64,000 nt of DNA from Kribbella rubisoli (GTDB lineage: Bacteria > Actinomycetota > Actinomycetes > Propionibacteriales > Kribbellaceae), in the NCBI RefSeq assembly GCF_004217145.1, contig NZ_SHKR01000016.1, positions 372,001 to 436,000 on the forward strand. The letters are read 5' to 3'. Under the pieces are notes generated by a model. It did no database searches. It was not told the DNA's origin and was given only the letters and a program-made list of their open reading frames with translations. Positions 51,236-59,640 of the stretch are shown piece after piece. Each line of letters opens with the position of its first letter. Positions within the stretch are counted from its first letter, which is position 1. Made by a program: the position numbers and the translations under genes.

Positions 51236-51777
51236 GCCGTACCCCTTGTCCTCACTTACCGACCCGCGCGCCGGTCGCACGACCGTACAACGTCCCGGAC
51301 ACGCAAATGTATCCGGTCAGTAGCCAATGGGCGGCGATCGCGGAAAGTGAAGAAGTCGTCACGTTCAGGAAGGTGGATAGAGGAAAGAGGCTCAGCGTGC
51401 CTTCGGACCAACCGCCGATGCGCTGGCTGCGAACCGTCCGGCTGTTGTCTACTGGCCGCCGAGCCTCTTCCACCTCTGCCCCGCGGGGGGCTAACCACCG
51501 GCAATCTCAGCCCCCGTCGACTCAAGCCTGGCTCTGACCTGGTCAGCGTCGCGGGATCATCGGTGGCCGAACTTCTTGTGACCGTTGAACAAACGGGATA
51601 TGACGACTCCCAAAACGATGCTCGCTGGCGGCGACGGTGTCAACCTCTCCCCCGGCTCCTTGAGCCCGTTGTAACACTATCGCCTGCCCCGCAAGGAAAA
51701 ACGAGGATCCCTCATCCGGGTCACGTTACAGAGCGGTCTCGGCACTCCACGTGTTCGTTACCCAGGGCAACCAATCG
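51236..51777. other. Long intergenic region with strong secondary structure, no convincing gene
   Basis: 542 bp between the minus-strand lnt start and the minus-strand kal stop. No family-like protein is encoded. It contains a long stem: GGAAAGAGGCTC (51382-51393) with GAGCCTCTTCC (51461-51471), 11 pairs with one bulged A, and GGGGGCT (51486-51492) with AGCCCCC (51509-51515), plus a CAGCG/CGCTG pair inside the first loop. On the minus strand TTGACA (51638-51643) is followed 17 bp later by CATCGT, a possible promoter that would transcribe this structure towards lnt. It could be a long leader or a small RNA. Confidence 0.5.
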
Positions 51778-52167
51778 TCACCCAACCGGTACGACGACCG
51801 TTCCCTTTGCGCGCGTGATCACAAGCGGTTCGTCCAGTACTTCGGCGGCCGACTCGGACTTGTCCGGGCGGCCGCGGCAGACGACGTACGCGCTGAACTC
51901 GAGGTCGCGGCTGCGGTTGCCGACCCGCGTGATCGTTGCCTTCACCTCCACAACGTCGCCGGCCCGCAGCGGCTGCAGGAACTGCACATCGGAGTACGAC
52001 GCGAACAGGCCCTCGTCGCCGTCGGACTGGATGCACACCTCGGTCGCGACGTCACCGAACAGTGCCAGCACGTACGCGCCGTCGACCAGGTTCCCGGCGT
52101 AGTGGGCGTGGCTGTAGGGGACGTACCGCCGATGCGTGGCGGTCAGCCCGATGGTTGCCTTCGACAC
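51778..52167 (-). CDS. kal: 3-aminobutyryl-CoA ammonia lyase (hotdog fold)
   Basis: 129 residues, hotdog-fold protein of the Kal family from lysine fermentation, where it deaminates L-3-aminobutyryl-CoA to crotonyl-CoA. The N-terminal RRYVPYSHAHYAGNLVDGAYVLALFGDVATE is the family's conserved region, with the Tyr/His-rich loop and the hotdog helix Asp/Gly. Starts with GTG directly after the kamE stop (no gap) with GAGGAG upstream. Small hotdog proteins are also thioesterases, but the operon context fixes the assignment. Confidence 0.85.
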   Translation of the reverse strand: MSKATIGLTATHRRYVPYSHAHYAGNLVDGAYVLALFGDVATEVCIQSDGDEGLFASYSDVQFLQPLRAGDVVEVKATITRVGNRSRDLEFSAYVVCRGRPDKSESAAEVLDEPLVITRAKGTVVVPVG

Positions 52168-52920
52168 CTATGCGCTCCTCTTCGCTGGGACCTTCTTCGT
52201 CACCAGGGCATCGACCAGGTAGCTGGCCACCTCGCCCGGCGTCGTACCGCGGCCGAACACCCGGTCCACCCCGAGCTCGGCCGCCATCTGCTCGGTGAAA
52301 CGGGGGCCGCCAGCAACTAATACGGGCCGGGCGTCCTCGGCGTACGCCTCCCGGAAGGCGGCGGACATCTCCTTGGTGTTGAGCACGTGCGCCTCGCGCT
52401 GCGTCACCACCTGGGAGACGAGGATCGCGTCGGCCTTGTCGGCCTTCGCGCGGCGTACCAGCTCGGGTACGGCGACCTGCGCGCCGAGGTTCACGACCTT
52501 CAGCTCGCGGTAGTACTCCAGGCCCTTCTCGCCGGCGAACCCCTTGATGTTGAGGATCGCGTCGATACCGACCGTGTGCGCGTCGGTACCGATGCAGGCG
52601 CCGACCACCGTCAGCCGGCGGCGCAGGCCCTTGCGGATCGCGAGGTTGACCTCCTTCGGCGACAGCAGCGGGTAGTCGCGCTCGATCACCTCGACCTTGG
52701 AGGTGTCGACCAGGTGGTTCACCGGACCGTAGACGACGAAGAACGTGAAGTCGTCGCCGATCGGCTTCGAGTGCACGACCAGCGCGGGATCCATGCCCAT
52801 CTTGTTGGCCAGTTGCACCGCGGCGCCCTCGGCCCGCTTGTCGTGCGGGACCGGCAGCGTGAACGACAGCTGCACCATCCCGTCACCGGTGGTGTCGCCG
52901 TACGGCTGGATGATGCTCAT
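52168..52920 (-). CDS. kamE: Lysine 5,6-aminomutase, beta (B12-binding) subunit
   Basis: 250 residues. N-terminal dimerisation domain (about 1-100) then a Rossmann-like cobalamin domain. The base-off B12 motif D-x-H-x-x-G is in GTDAHTVG with His115 as the cobalt ligand, and Lys126 (NIKGFAG), 11 residues later, corresponds to the clostridial Lys144 that forms the internal aldimine with PLP in the open form. Works with KamD to move the epsilon-amino group of beta-lysine (or D-lysine) to C5 using adenosylcobalamin and PLP. ATG overlaps kamD by 4 bp (ATGA). Confidence 0.95.
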   Translation of the reverse strand: MSIIQPYGDTTGDGMVQLSFTLPVPHDKRAEGAAVQLANKMGMDPALVVHSKPIGDDFTFFVVYGPVNHLVDTSKVEVIERDYPLLSPKEVNLAIRKGLRRRLTVVGACIGTDAHTVGIDAILNIKGFAGEKGLEYYRELKVVNLGAQVAVPELVRRAKADKADAILVSQVVTQREAHVLNTKEMSAAFREAYAEDARPVLVAGGPRFTEQMAAELGVDRVFGRGTTPGEVASYLVDALVTKKVPAKRSA

Positions 52921-54476
52921 CGGGTGCCCTCCTCGAGCAACTCGATCGCCGGGTTGTAGTACTCCGGCGACTTCCGCGCGACCCCGTCCAGTCCACGACC
53001 GGCGTCCTGCGGACGCTTCATCAGTCCGAACGTGCCGTCGCCGATCGCGTTGAGCAGACCGTCGTCGACGATCTCCTCCAGCAGCTCCACCGACTCTCCC
53101 AGCACCTGCCGCGCTCGCTGGGCGATGAACCCGTTCGGCTCCGGCCGGAAGTCCTCGTGAAGGTTGCCTGCGGCACCCAACACGTAGCGGACGTTCTGCA
53201 GCGCCAGGTCGCGGTCGGAGATCCACGGCGTCACGACGGCCTCGGTCATCATCCCGACCAGCAGAATGCCCTGCCCGGTCATCGCGCCGACCAGGTTGAA
53301 GAACCCGTCCAGCAGGTACCCGCGGAACACGTCGCCGGTCATGTGCCGGGTCGGCGGCATCCACTTCAGCGGCGCGTTCGGGAACAGCTGCCGGGCCAGC
53401 ATCGCGTGCGCCAGCTCCATCCGGAACGAGTCCGGCAGATCCGGGTTGATCTCGAACGCGTGCCCGAGACCGAGCTGCCAGTCCTCGAGGCCGGCCTCCT
53501 TGGCGAAGTACTCGTTCAGGAGCTGCGAGACCGTCACCGTGTGCGCCGCCTCGACGGCGTCGGCCGTGGTCAGGTAGTTGTCCTCGCCGGTGTTGATGAT
53601 GATCCCGGCGCGGGCGTGGATCTGCCGGCTGAACCGCTGGTCGACGAACGTCCGGATCGGGTTGATATCGCGGAAGAGGATCCCGTACATCGAATCGTTC
53701 AGCATCATGTCGAGCCGCTCGAGCCCGGCCAGCGTCGCGATCTCCGGCATGCACAGCCCGGACGCGTAGTTGGTCAGCCGGACGTAGCGCCCGAGCTCCT
53801 TCGATGTCTCGTCCAGGGCGGCGCGCATCAGGCGGAAGTTCTCCTGCGTCGCGTACGTGCCGGCGAAGCCTTCCCGGGTCGCGCCCTCCGGCACATAGTC
53901 GAGCAGCGACTGCCCGGTCGACCGGATCACCGCGATGATGTCGGCGCCCTCCCGCGCGGCCGCCTGCGCCTGCGGGATGTCCTCGTAGATGTCGCCGGTG
54001 GCAACGATCAGGTAGATCCACGGCCGCTGCTTCGGGTCGCCGTGACGCTTGATCAGCCGGTCCCGCTCCCGCCGCCGGCCGTCGATCCGCTTCATCCCGG
54101 CGGCCGCCATCTTCCGGGCTGCGGTCCGAGCGCGTACGGCGTCGCGTCCCTCGGGCATCCGGAACGTTACCGAGCCGGAGGCCGCCTTCTGCGCCAGGAC
54201 GGTCAGGTCCTCGGCCTCACCACGGATCAGCGCGTCCCACACCGGCAACGCGAGCCCGTGCTCGAGCCCGACGTCGGCGCGGACGGTGTCGGCCAGTCGG
54301 TTCACCCACGGGATGCCCTCGGTGTCCGCACCGGTCAGCCCGGCAAGCCGCAGTACCGCTCGCTCAACAGACACCGTGGTGTGCTGCTGGGCCAGGTTGA
54401 CGATCGGCTTCCCAGCCTTGCGGGCCAGACTGCGCGCCTTCCGGACGGTAACCGGATCAAGGTCGAGCTTCTTCAC
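52917..54476 (-). CDS. kamD: Lysine 5,6-aminomutase, alpha subunit
   Basis: 519 residues, TIM-barrel catalytic subunit that binds PLP and substrate. Conserved clostridial segments are present, such as RPWIYLIVATGDIYEDIPQAQAAAREGADIIAVIRSTGQSLLDYVPEGAT, the TYATQENFRLMR block and the ARAGIIINTGEDNYLTT stretch. Overlaps the upstream amidohydrolase start-stop junction by 4 bp and kamE by 4 bp, so the subunits are made in fixed ratio. Confidence 0.95.
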   Translation of the reverse strand: MKKLDLDPVTVRKARSLARKAGKPIVNLAQQHTTVSVERAVLRLAGLTGADTEGIPWVNRLADTVRADVGLEHGLALPVWDALIRGEAEDLTVLAQKAASGSVTFRMPEGRDAVRARTAARKMAAAGMKRIDGRRRERDRLIKRHGDPKQRPWIYLIVATGDIYEDIPQAQAAAREGADIIAVIRSTGQSLLDYVPEGATREGFAGTYATQENFRLMRAALDETSKELGRYVRLTNYASGLCMPEIATLAGLERLDMMLNDSMYGILFRDINPIRTFVDQRFSRQIHARAGIIINTGEDNYLTTADAVEAAHTVTVSQLLNEYFAKEAGLEDWQLGLGHAFEINPDLPDSFRMELAHAMLARQLFPNAPLKWMPPTRHMTGDVFRGYLLDGFFNLVGAMTGQGILLVGMMTEAVVTPWISDRDLALQNVRYVLGAAGNLHEDFRPEPNGFIAQRARQVLGESVELLEEIVDDGLLNAIGDGTFGLMKRPQDAGRGLDGVARKSPEYYNPAIELLEEGTR

Positions 54477-56056
54477 TGGGACCTTCCCTCGACTTCATAG
54501 ATGACGCGACCGCCCACGGCAGTCCGCACGCAGGTAGGAGTTCCCTCACTCAGATCGGGCAGCACCGGCACACCCGCGCGCGGGTCCGTCGACCAGGCGG
54601 CGACCCGCTCGTCCGGGGTCTGTACGACGAGGTCCGCGTCGGTCTCCCAGATCGCGTACGTCGCTGCCGTGCTCGGCGCGAGTACTCCGGCGTCGTCGAT
54701 GCCCGCTGCCCGCCAGCCGCCCCGCGTGTGTGCCTGGAACGCGGCGCGCACGGTGATCCGCTCGGACTTCTCGTGGTGGAACGCGGCCGCGCGGACCGCG
54801 TCCCATCCGCCGAGCTCCGTCACGGGCGCATCCGATCCGAACGCCAGTACGACGCCTGCGCGGGCCAGCGTGCCGAACGGGTTCATGCCCTGCCAGCGGT
54901 CGCCCACGCGTTCGGCGTACATCCCGTCCGGGCCGCCCCACAGGCCGTCGAACATCGGCTGCACGCTGGCCACGACGCCGCAGCGCGCGAGGACAGCGAT
55001 AGTTGCCTCGTCGACCATTTCCACGTGCTCCAAGCGGTGCCGGGCCGCGACGAGAGCCTGGATGCCGACCTTCTCGGCGGCGAGCTCGAAGCCGCGGGCG
55101 ATGTTGTCGAGCGCCTGGTCGCCGATGCAGTGGAAACCGGCCTGGACGTTGCGCTCGGTGCAGGCGATCACGTGCTCGGCGATCTGCTCGGCCGTCAGGT
55201 AGGCGTGACCGCGGTGATCGGCGCGATCGGCGTACGAAGCTTTGAGTGCGGCGGTGCGCGAACCGAGGGCGCCGTCGGCGTTGAGGTCACCGGCCAGACC
55301 GGCGAGGCCGTAGGTGCCGACGTGCTCGAAGACGCCCGGCTCGCCCCAGTAGAGCGTTGCCGACAAGCCGAGCTCCCCGGCCACTTCGCGGACGATCGGC
55401 AGCTCCCACAACGGCCCGATGTGCGGCGCCGCCATCTCATGGAAGGCGCCGATGCCCTTTGCGGCCATGGCGTTCAGAGCCGCGCGGATCTCCTGCCGGC
55501 GCTGTTCCGGGCCGACCAGCTCACTCAGCGCGTCCCGGACCGCGTGGTTGGCGTGTCGCTCGACGCGTCCGTTCTCGTCGAAGCCCTCGCCTCGTGCCAC
55601 GTCGAACAGAGCCGACGAAACCACGCCGGAGTGCCCGTCGATGCGAGACAGATACACGCGCCGGCCGCCGCCCGCACGGTCGAGCTCCGCGGCTGTCGGC
55701 GGACGGCCCTCCGGCCACACCGTCTCGTCCCAGCCGGCGCTGTCGATGACCGCGTCCGCCGGCAGCTTCGCCGCGAACGCTGCGAGCTTGTCGAGGGCAT
55801 TCCCCAGCGACGTCGTACCGGCCAGATCGAGGCCGGTCAGCACGGCTCCGGTGCCCGCGGTGTGCACGTGGGCGTCGACGAACGCAGGCGTGACCAGCTT
55901 GCCGTCGAGGTCGATCACCTCGTCCGCGCCGTCGGCGTACGAACTCGCGCCGGTGTCGTCACCCAGCCACGTCACGACCCCGTCGTCGAAAGCGATCGCG
56001 GTGGCGTGGGGGTCGGCGGGCGAGTAGACGGAACCGTTCGTCAGAAGTGTGCGCAC
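54473..56056 (-). CDS. Amidohydrolase (YtcJ/amidohydrolase 3 type) embedded in the lysine operon
   Basis: 527 residues, metal-dependent hydrolase. Metal ligands: VDAHVHTAG (H-x-H), GFHCIGDQAL (His), RHRLEHVEM (His) and FGSDAPVT (Asp). The YtcJ-like proteins are exo-acting amidases or deaminases with poorly known substrates. It is locked between kdd (3 bp) and kamD (4-bp overlap), so it must act with the pathway. Clostridial and fusobacterial kam operons have no such gene; possible roles are hydrolysing an N-acyl or lactam form of a pathway amine, repair of a side product, or cleavage of a lysine-derived amide substrate. Confidence 0.85.
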   Translation of the reverse strand: MRTLLTNGSVYSPADPHATAIAFDDGVVTWLGDDTGASSYADGADEVIDLDGKLVTPAFVDAHVHTAGTGAVLTGLDLAGTTSLGNALDKLAAFAAKLPADAVIDSAGWDETVWPEGRPPTAAELDRAGGGRRVYLSRIDGHSGVVSSALFDVARGEGFDENGRVERHANHAVRDALSELVGPEQRRQEIRAALNAMAAKGIGAFHEMAAPHIGPLWELPIVREVAGELGLSATLYWGEPGVFEHVGTYGLAGLAGDLNADGALGSRTAALKASYADRADHRGHAYLTAEQIAEHVIACTERNVQAGFHCIGDQALDNIARGFELAAEKVGIQALVAARHRLEHVEMVDEATIAVLARCGVVASVQPMFDGLWGGPDGMYAERVGDRWQGMNPFGTLARAGVVLAFGSDAPVTELGGWDAVRAAAFHHEKSERITVRAAFQAHTRGGWRAAGIDDAGVLAPSTAATYAIWETDADLVVQTPDERVAAWSTDPRAGVPVLPDLSEGTPTCVRTAVGGRVIYEVEGRSQ

Positions 56057-56059
56057 GAA

Positions 56060-57103
56060 CTAATCCTCCGCCAGCCTGCTCTCGAACAGACCACGGACAC
56101 CCGGCTCGGTGCGCAACAGCTCCAACGCGAAGTCCGCATGCCCGGGCACGTACCCGTTGCCGACCAGCATCGTCACGTCCGCCGCCAACCCCTCTGCGCC
56201 GAGCGCCGCGGCCGAGAACGACGTCGCCATCGAGAAGAAGATCACCGTGCCGCCGGCAGCGGTCGACAGTACGGCGCCATGCTCACAGCCGGGTACGTCG
56301 ACGCAGACGACGGTGATGTCCGCGGGTCCCCCGGCCTCGGCGACCGCGTTCGCGAGCGCCACCGGATCGCGGGCATCGGCCAGCGCGACGACATCGGCGA
56401 TACCGGCCTCGGTCAGCTTGTCCTGCTCGGCCTGGAACGGCACGATCCCGATCGTCCGGGCAGCTCCGGCCGATCGCGCCGCGGCCAGCGACAGCGACCC
56501 GGATTTACCTGCGCCGCCAATTACTGACACGACAGGCTTTATGCCTTTGTCGACATACGAACGGACCACGCGAGCGGTCAGCGCGGGTGCTCCGCAGACG
56601 TCCATCACGGCCAGCGAGAGCTCGGGTTTCAGGTCGTCGGGCAGCTTCGCGACGATCGATCGGGCGAACAGGATCGCATGACCCTGCGCCGGGACCTGCT
56701 CGCTCTTACCGTCCCAGTCCTTCAGCTCGTCGGTGAGCTGCAGCGGGGTCAGCGTCAGCGAGACCAGCGTCGCGACCCGGTCGCCCTTCTGTACGCCGAG
56801 CGGCGAGTCCGGGCCGGCCTCGTCGACCACGCCGACGAGCATCCCGCCTGAGCCGGTGACCGGGTTCTGCATCTTGCCGCGAGCCTTGACGATGTCGAGG
56901 ACCGCCCGGCGGATCGCCGCACCGTCGCCGCCGTGCGTCTCGGCCAGCTGCCGGTACGACGCTGCGTCGAGGTTGAGCCGCTCGACCGCGATGCGCACCT
57001 CGTCGGGCCAGATCTCGGGACGTGCGTCGAGTCTGTCCGCCGCTTGCGGCAACACGCCCGATGGCGCGAGTACGCGGTGCAGTCCTACTGGGCTCGACGA
57101 CAC
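56060..57103 (-). CDS. kdd: L-erythro-3,5-diaminohexanoate dehydrogenase
   Basis: 347 residues. Kdd oxidatively deaminates 3,5-diaminohexanoate to 3-keto-5-aminohexanoate with NAD+. N-terminal HRVLAPSGVLPQAADRLDARPEIWPDEVRI and KMQNPVTGSGGMLVG segments match the clostridial enzyme; the Rossmann motif is VSVIGGAGKSGSLSLAAARSAGA. GTG at 57103 follows GAGGAGG by 4 bp. First gene of the minus-strand lysine operon, divergent from kamA. Confidence 0.92.
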   Translation of the reverse strand: MSSSPVGLHRVLAPSGVLPQAADRLDARPEIWPDEVRIAVERLNLDAASYRQLAETHGGDGAAIRRAVLDIVKARGKMQNPVTGSGGMLVGVVDEAGPDSPLGVQKGDRVATLVSLTLTPLQLTDELKDWDGKSEQVPAQGHAILFARSIVAKLPDDLKPELSLAVMDVCGAPALTARVVRSYVDKGIKPVVSVIGGAGKSGSLSLAAARSAGAARTIGIVPFQAEQDKLTEAGIADVVALADARDPVALANAVAEAGGPADITVVCVDVPGCEHGAVLSTAAGGTVIFFSMATSFSAAALGAEGLAADVTMLVGNGYVPGHADFALELLRTEPGVRGLFESRLAED

Positions 57104-57153
57104 ATGTCCTCCTCGTTGCGGTCAGGCAAAATACTACCCAGATCACGCCTTGA

Positions 57154-57165
57154 CGAGAATTCTTG
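57154..57165. promoter_or_regulatory. Candidate Lrp/AsnC operator in the divergent lysine promoter
   Basis: CGAGAATTCTTG contains the perfect palindrome AGAATTCT, the AT-rich core form favoured by Lrp-type regulators. It abuts TTGACG (57150-57155), a -35 for kamA, and lies in the -35 zone of the minus-strand promoter with -10 TAGTAT. A gene for an Lrp regulator is 2.5 kb away. Confidence 0.4.
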
Positions 57166-57248
57166 CGGCCTACTGTTGGATCTGAGGGAAGTTCTATCGC
57201 TATCCTCACATGAGACCGCAACACCACCGAAGTCCTGCGGAGGGACCC

Positions 57249-58712
57249 GTGACCGACCTGATCACCCCGGAGCTGGCTCGTTCGGAGCCCGGCGATGGCC
57301 AGCCGTACGCGTACCGGCGGGCCGAGCTGGTCGAGCCGGACTGGACCCGGCTGCCCGGCTGGAAGGACGTCACGGCCGAGGAGTGGCGCTCGGTGCAGTG
57401 GCAGCGGTCGCACTGTGTGAAGAACGTGAAGCAGTTGCGTGACGTGATGGGCGACCTGCTCGAGGACCGGTTCTACGACGACCTGACCCGCGACCAGGCC
57501 GAGCGCGCGACGATGTCGATGCTGCTGCCGCCGCAGATGCTCAACACGATCGTGCCTTCCGGTGCTGCCGATTACACGGAGGCGTTCTACGCGGACCCGG
57601 TCCGCCGCTACATGCTGCCGGTGTTCAGTGACCGTCGCGCCGACTGGCCGTCGCACCCGCACGCAACCCGGGACTCGTTACACGAGCACGAGATGTGGGC
57701 CACGGAGGGGTTGACCCACCGATACCCGACCAAGGTCCTTGCGGAGATCCTGCCCACGTGCCCGCAGTACTGCGGTCACTGCACCCGCATGGACCTGGTC
57801 GGGAACTCGACGCCGGTCATCGACAAGCTGAAGTTCGTCGCGAAGCCGCAGACCCGGCTCGACAACATGCTCGACTACCTGCGCCGTACGCCTGGCGTCC
57901 GCGACGTCGTCGTGTCCGGCGGCGATGTGGCGAACATGCCGTGGCCGCGGCTCGAGTCGTTCCTGATGAGCCTGCTCGAGATCGAGAACATCCGCGACAT
58001 CCGGCTCGCGACCAAGGCACTGATGGGCATGCCGCAGCACTGGCTGTCGTCCGACGTCCTGGCCGGCGTCGAACGCGTCGCGTCGGTGGCGCGCAACCGT
58101 GGCGTGATGATCGCGATGCACACGCACGTGAACGCGGCCCAGTCCGTGACGCCGCTGGTCGCCGAGGCGTCGAAGGCGATGCTGGAGGCCGGGCTGCGTG
58201 ACGTGCGTAACCAGGGGGTGCTGATGCGCGGTGTCAACGACACGATCCCGCAGCTGCTCGACCTGTGCTTCGCGCTGCTCGACGGCGCGAACGTCACGCC
58301 GTACTACTTCTACATGTGCGACATGATCCCGTTCTCCGAGCACTGGCGGGTGTCGGTGCGCGAGGCGCAGCATCTGCAGCACGGCATCCTCGGTTACCTG
58401 CCCGGCTTTGCGACGCCGCGGATCGTGTGCGACGTGCCCTACGTCGGCAAGCGGTGGGTGCACCAGCTTTCGGAGTACGACGAGGTCCGCGGCATCTCGT
58501 ACTGGAAGAAGAACTACCGCACCGGCATCGAGCAGCAGGACCCGGAAGCGCTGAACCGCACCTACGAGTACTACGACCCGATCGACACCCTCCCGGTTGA
58601 GGGCCAGCAGTGGTGGACCCAACACGCCGGCACCACCCTCGCCGAAGCCGAAGAACGAGCCGCCGCCTCCCGCGCCGCCGCCGAGGCCCAAAAGTTCCTG
58701 GACCTCACCTAA
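57249..58712 (+). CDS. kamA: Lysine 2,3-aminomutase family radical SAM enzyme
   Basis: 487 residues. [4Fe-4S] cluster motif C-x3-C-x2-C at Cys171, Cys175 and Cys178 (CPQYCGHCTRM); PLP Lys in DVPYVGKRWV; substrate Asp residues in RGVNDT and YYFYMCDM correspond to the pair that reads the epsilon-amino group in clostridial KamA. It makes L-beta-lysine from L-lysine using SAM and PLP. GTG at 57249 has CGGAGGG 4 bp upstream; the longer ATG at 57210 is less likely. A C-terminal extension of about 60 residues, ending in an Ala/Glu-rich helix, follows the core. Divergent from kdd-kamDE-kal. Confidence 0.93.
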   Translation: MTDLITPELARSEPGDGQPYAYRRAELVEPDWTRLPGWKDVTAEEWRSVQWQRSHCVKNVKQLRDVMGDLLEDRFYDDLTRDQAERATMSMLLPPQMLNTIVPSGAADYTEAFYADPVRRYMLPVFSDRRADWPSHPHATRDSLHEHEMWATEGLTHRYPTKVLAEILPTCPQYCGHCTRMDLVGNSTPVIDKLKFVAKPQTRLDNMLDYLRRTPGVRDVVVSGGDVANMPWPRLESFLMSLLEIENIRDIRLATKALMGMPQHWLSSDVLAGVERVASVARNRGVMIAMHTHVNAAQSVTPLVAEASKAMLEAGLRDVRNQGVLMRGVNDTIPQLLDLCFALLDGANVTPYYFYMCDMIPFSEHWRVSVREAQHLQHGILGYLPGFATPRIVCDVPYVGKRWVHQLSEYDEVRGISYWKKNYRTGIEQQDPEALNRTYEYYDPIDTLPVEGQQWWTQHAGTTLAEAEERAAASRAAAEAQKFLDLT

Positions 58713-58716
58713 AACC

Positions 58717-58757
58717 CGCCTTCGGTGCCACCAATGCAGGGGGTGGCACCGGAGGCG
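58717..58757 (+). terminator. 16-bp hairpin terminator after kamA
   Basis: CGCCTTCGGTGCCACC (58717-58732) pairs with 58742-58757 (one G-T pair) around a 9-nt loop, starting 5 bp after the kamA stop. Confidence 0.8.
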
Positions 58758-58974
58758 TTGCAAGAGGTCAGTGCGTCGGCGGATCGGCGCCTCTCGGCTG
58801 GGTTCGGTCGGCGCGCGGGAGTACGGCGGGTATCCGATGCGGTTCGTTGCCTCGGGTAACCATCGCATCGGTGTCTGGGAGCGACCGCCGGCCGACGCGA
58901 CCTCGCCGTACGCTCCCGCCGAAGGGCAAGGTCCAGGTCGCGTCCTTCGAGAGCCGGCTCATCGAGGCCGGAGG

Positions 58975-59640
58975 TTACTGAGCGACTGCCAACCCGGTCA
59001 GCTCGGCGAAGGATTTGATGGTCGGGCCGGGCCAGTGCGGAGCCGTGTTGGCATGTTCGAGGGTGCGGATGGCGCGCATGCCGAGGGCGGCGGCGCCTGG
59101 GAGTTCGTTGTCGTTGCCGTCGCCCACGAAGATGCACTCGGTGGGGTCGACGCCCAGGGCACTGCACGCCGTCAGGTAGATCGCCGGCTCGGGCTTGGCG
59201 GCGCCCACCTCGGCGGAGAAGGCGGTGGTGTCGAAGTACGGCGCGAGTGGACTGGTCGGCCATTGGAGTTGGGTCTCGGCAGTGATGTTGCTGACCAGAC
59301 CGATCCGCCAGCCCGCCGCCTTGAACGCGGCCAACGTGCTCAGCGTCGTCGCGGGCGCCGCACCGAGCAGGCGTTGCGCGAGGGTACGGCGGAGACTCGT
59401 TGCCTCCTGCACCTGTTCGTCGGTCGGGGTGCCGCCGCAGCGTTCCGCGATCACCCGCAGCGTGTTCGGCAGATCGCCGTACGCGCCGATGAACCGCTCG
59501 TACGACGCCGCGTCGAACGCCTGCTGGAACGCCGCCGAGTCGACGCCCAGCGCCGCGCCCATCCGTGCGTTGACCTGGTCCCGCTCGGCGTCCCCGCCCG
59601 GGACCAGCGTGCTGAACAGGTCCGACAGCAGCGCCCTCAC
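58975..59640 (-). CDS. HAD-superfamily hydrolase, second catalytic Asp missing
   Basis: 221 residues. Motif I is LLSDLFSTL: the nucleophile Asp7 is present but the second Asp of D-x-D is Phe9, as in haloacid dehalogenases rather than phosphatases (which need D-x-D). Motif II Ser/Asn in LVSNITAE, motif III Lys in GAAKPEP and motif IV FVGDGNDNE are present. GTG overlaps the stop of the Lrp gene by 4 bp (GTGA), so it belongs to the regulator operon. Confidence 0.85.
   Translation of the reverse strand: MRALLSDLFSTLVPGGDAERDQVNARMGAALGVDSAAFQQAFDAASYERFIGAYGDLPNTLRVIAERCGGTPTDEQVQEATSLRRTLAQRLLGAAPATTLSTLAAFKAAGWRIGLVSNITAETQLQWPTSPLAPYFDTTAFSAEVGAAKPEPAIYLTACSALGVDPTECIFVGDGNDNELPGAAALGMRAIRTLEHANTAPHWPGPTIKSFAELTGLAVAQ

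Noticed and set aside
51486-51515. GGCTGAGAT on the minus strand, resembling part of the TPP riboswitch core
   Set aside because: The partner segment with CCTGATCTGGATAAT-like sequence is missing on both sides.
51397-51537. 46-codon GTG frame with an AGAGG ribosome-binding-like sequence in the gap upstream of lnt
   Set aside because: No recognisable features, Arg/Ser/Pro-rich, and it overlaps the paired stems; the structure explains the sequence better than coding. A 73-codon frame on the other strand (51252-51473) was rejected likewise.
58713-58974. Possible small gene between kamA and the HAD gene
   Set aside because: Both strands have only GC-rich shadow frames without ribosome-binding sites; the region is explained by the terminator and spacer.
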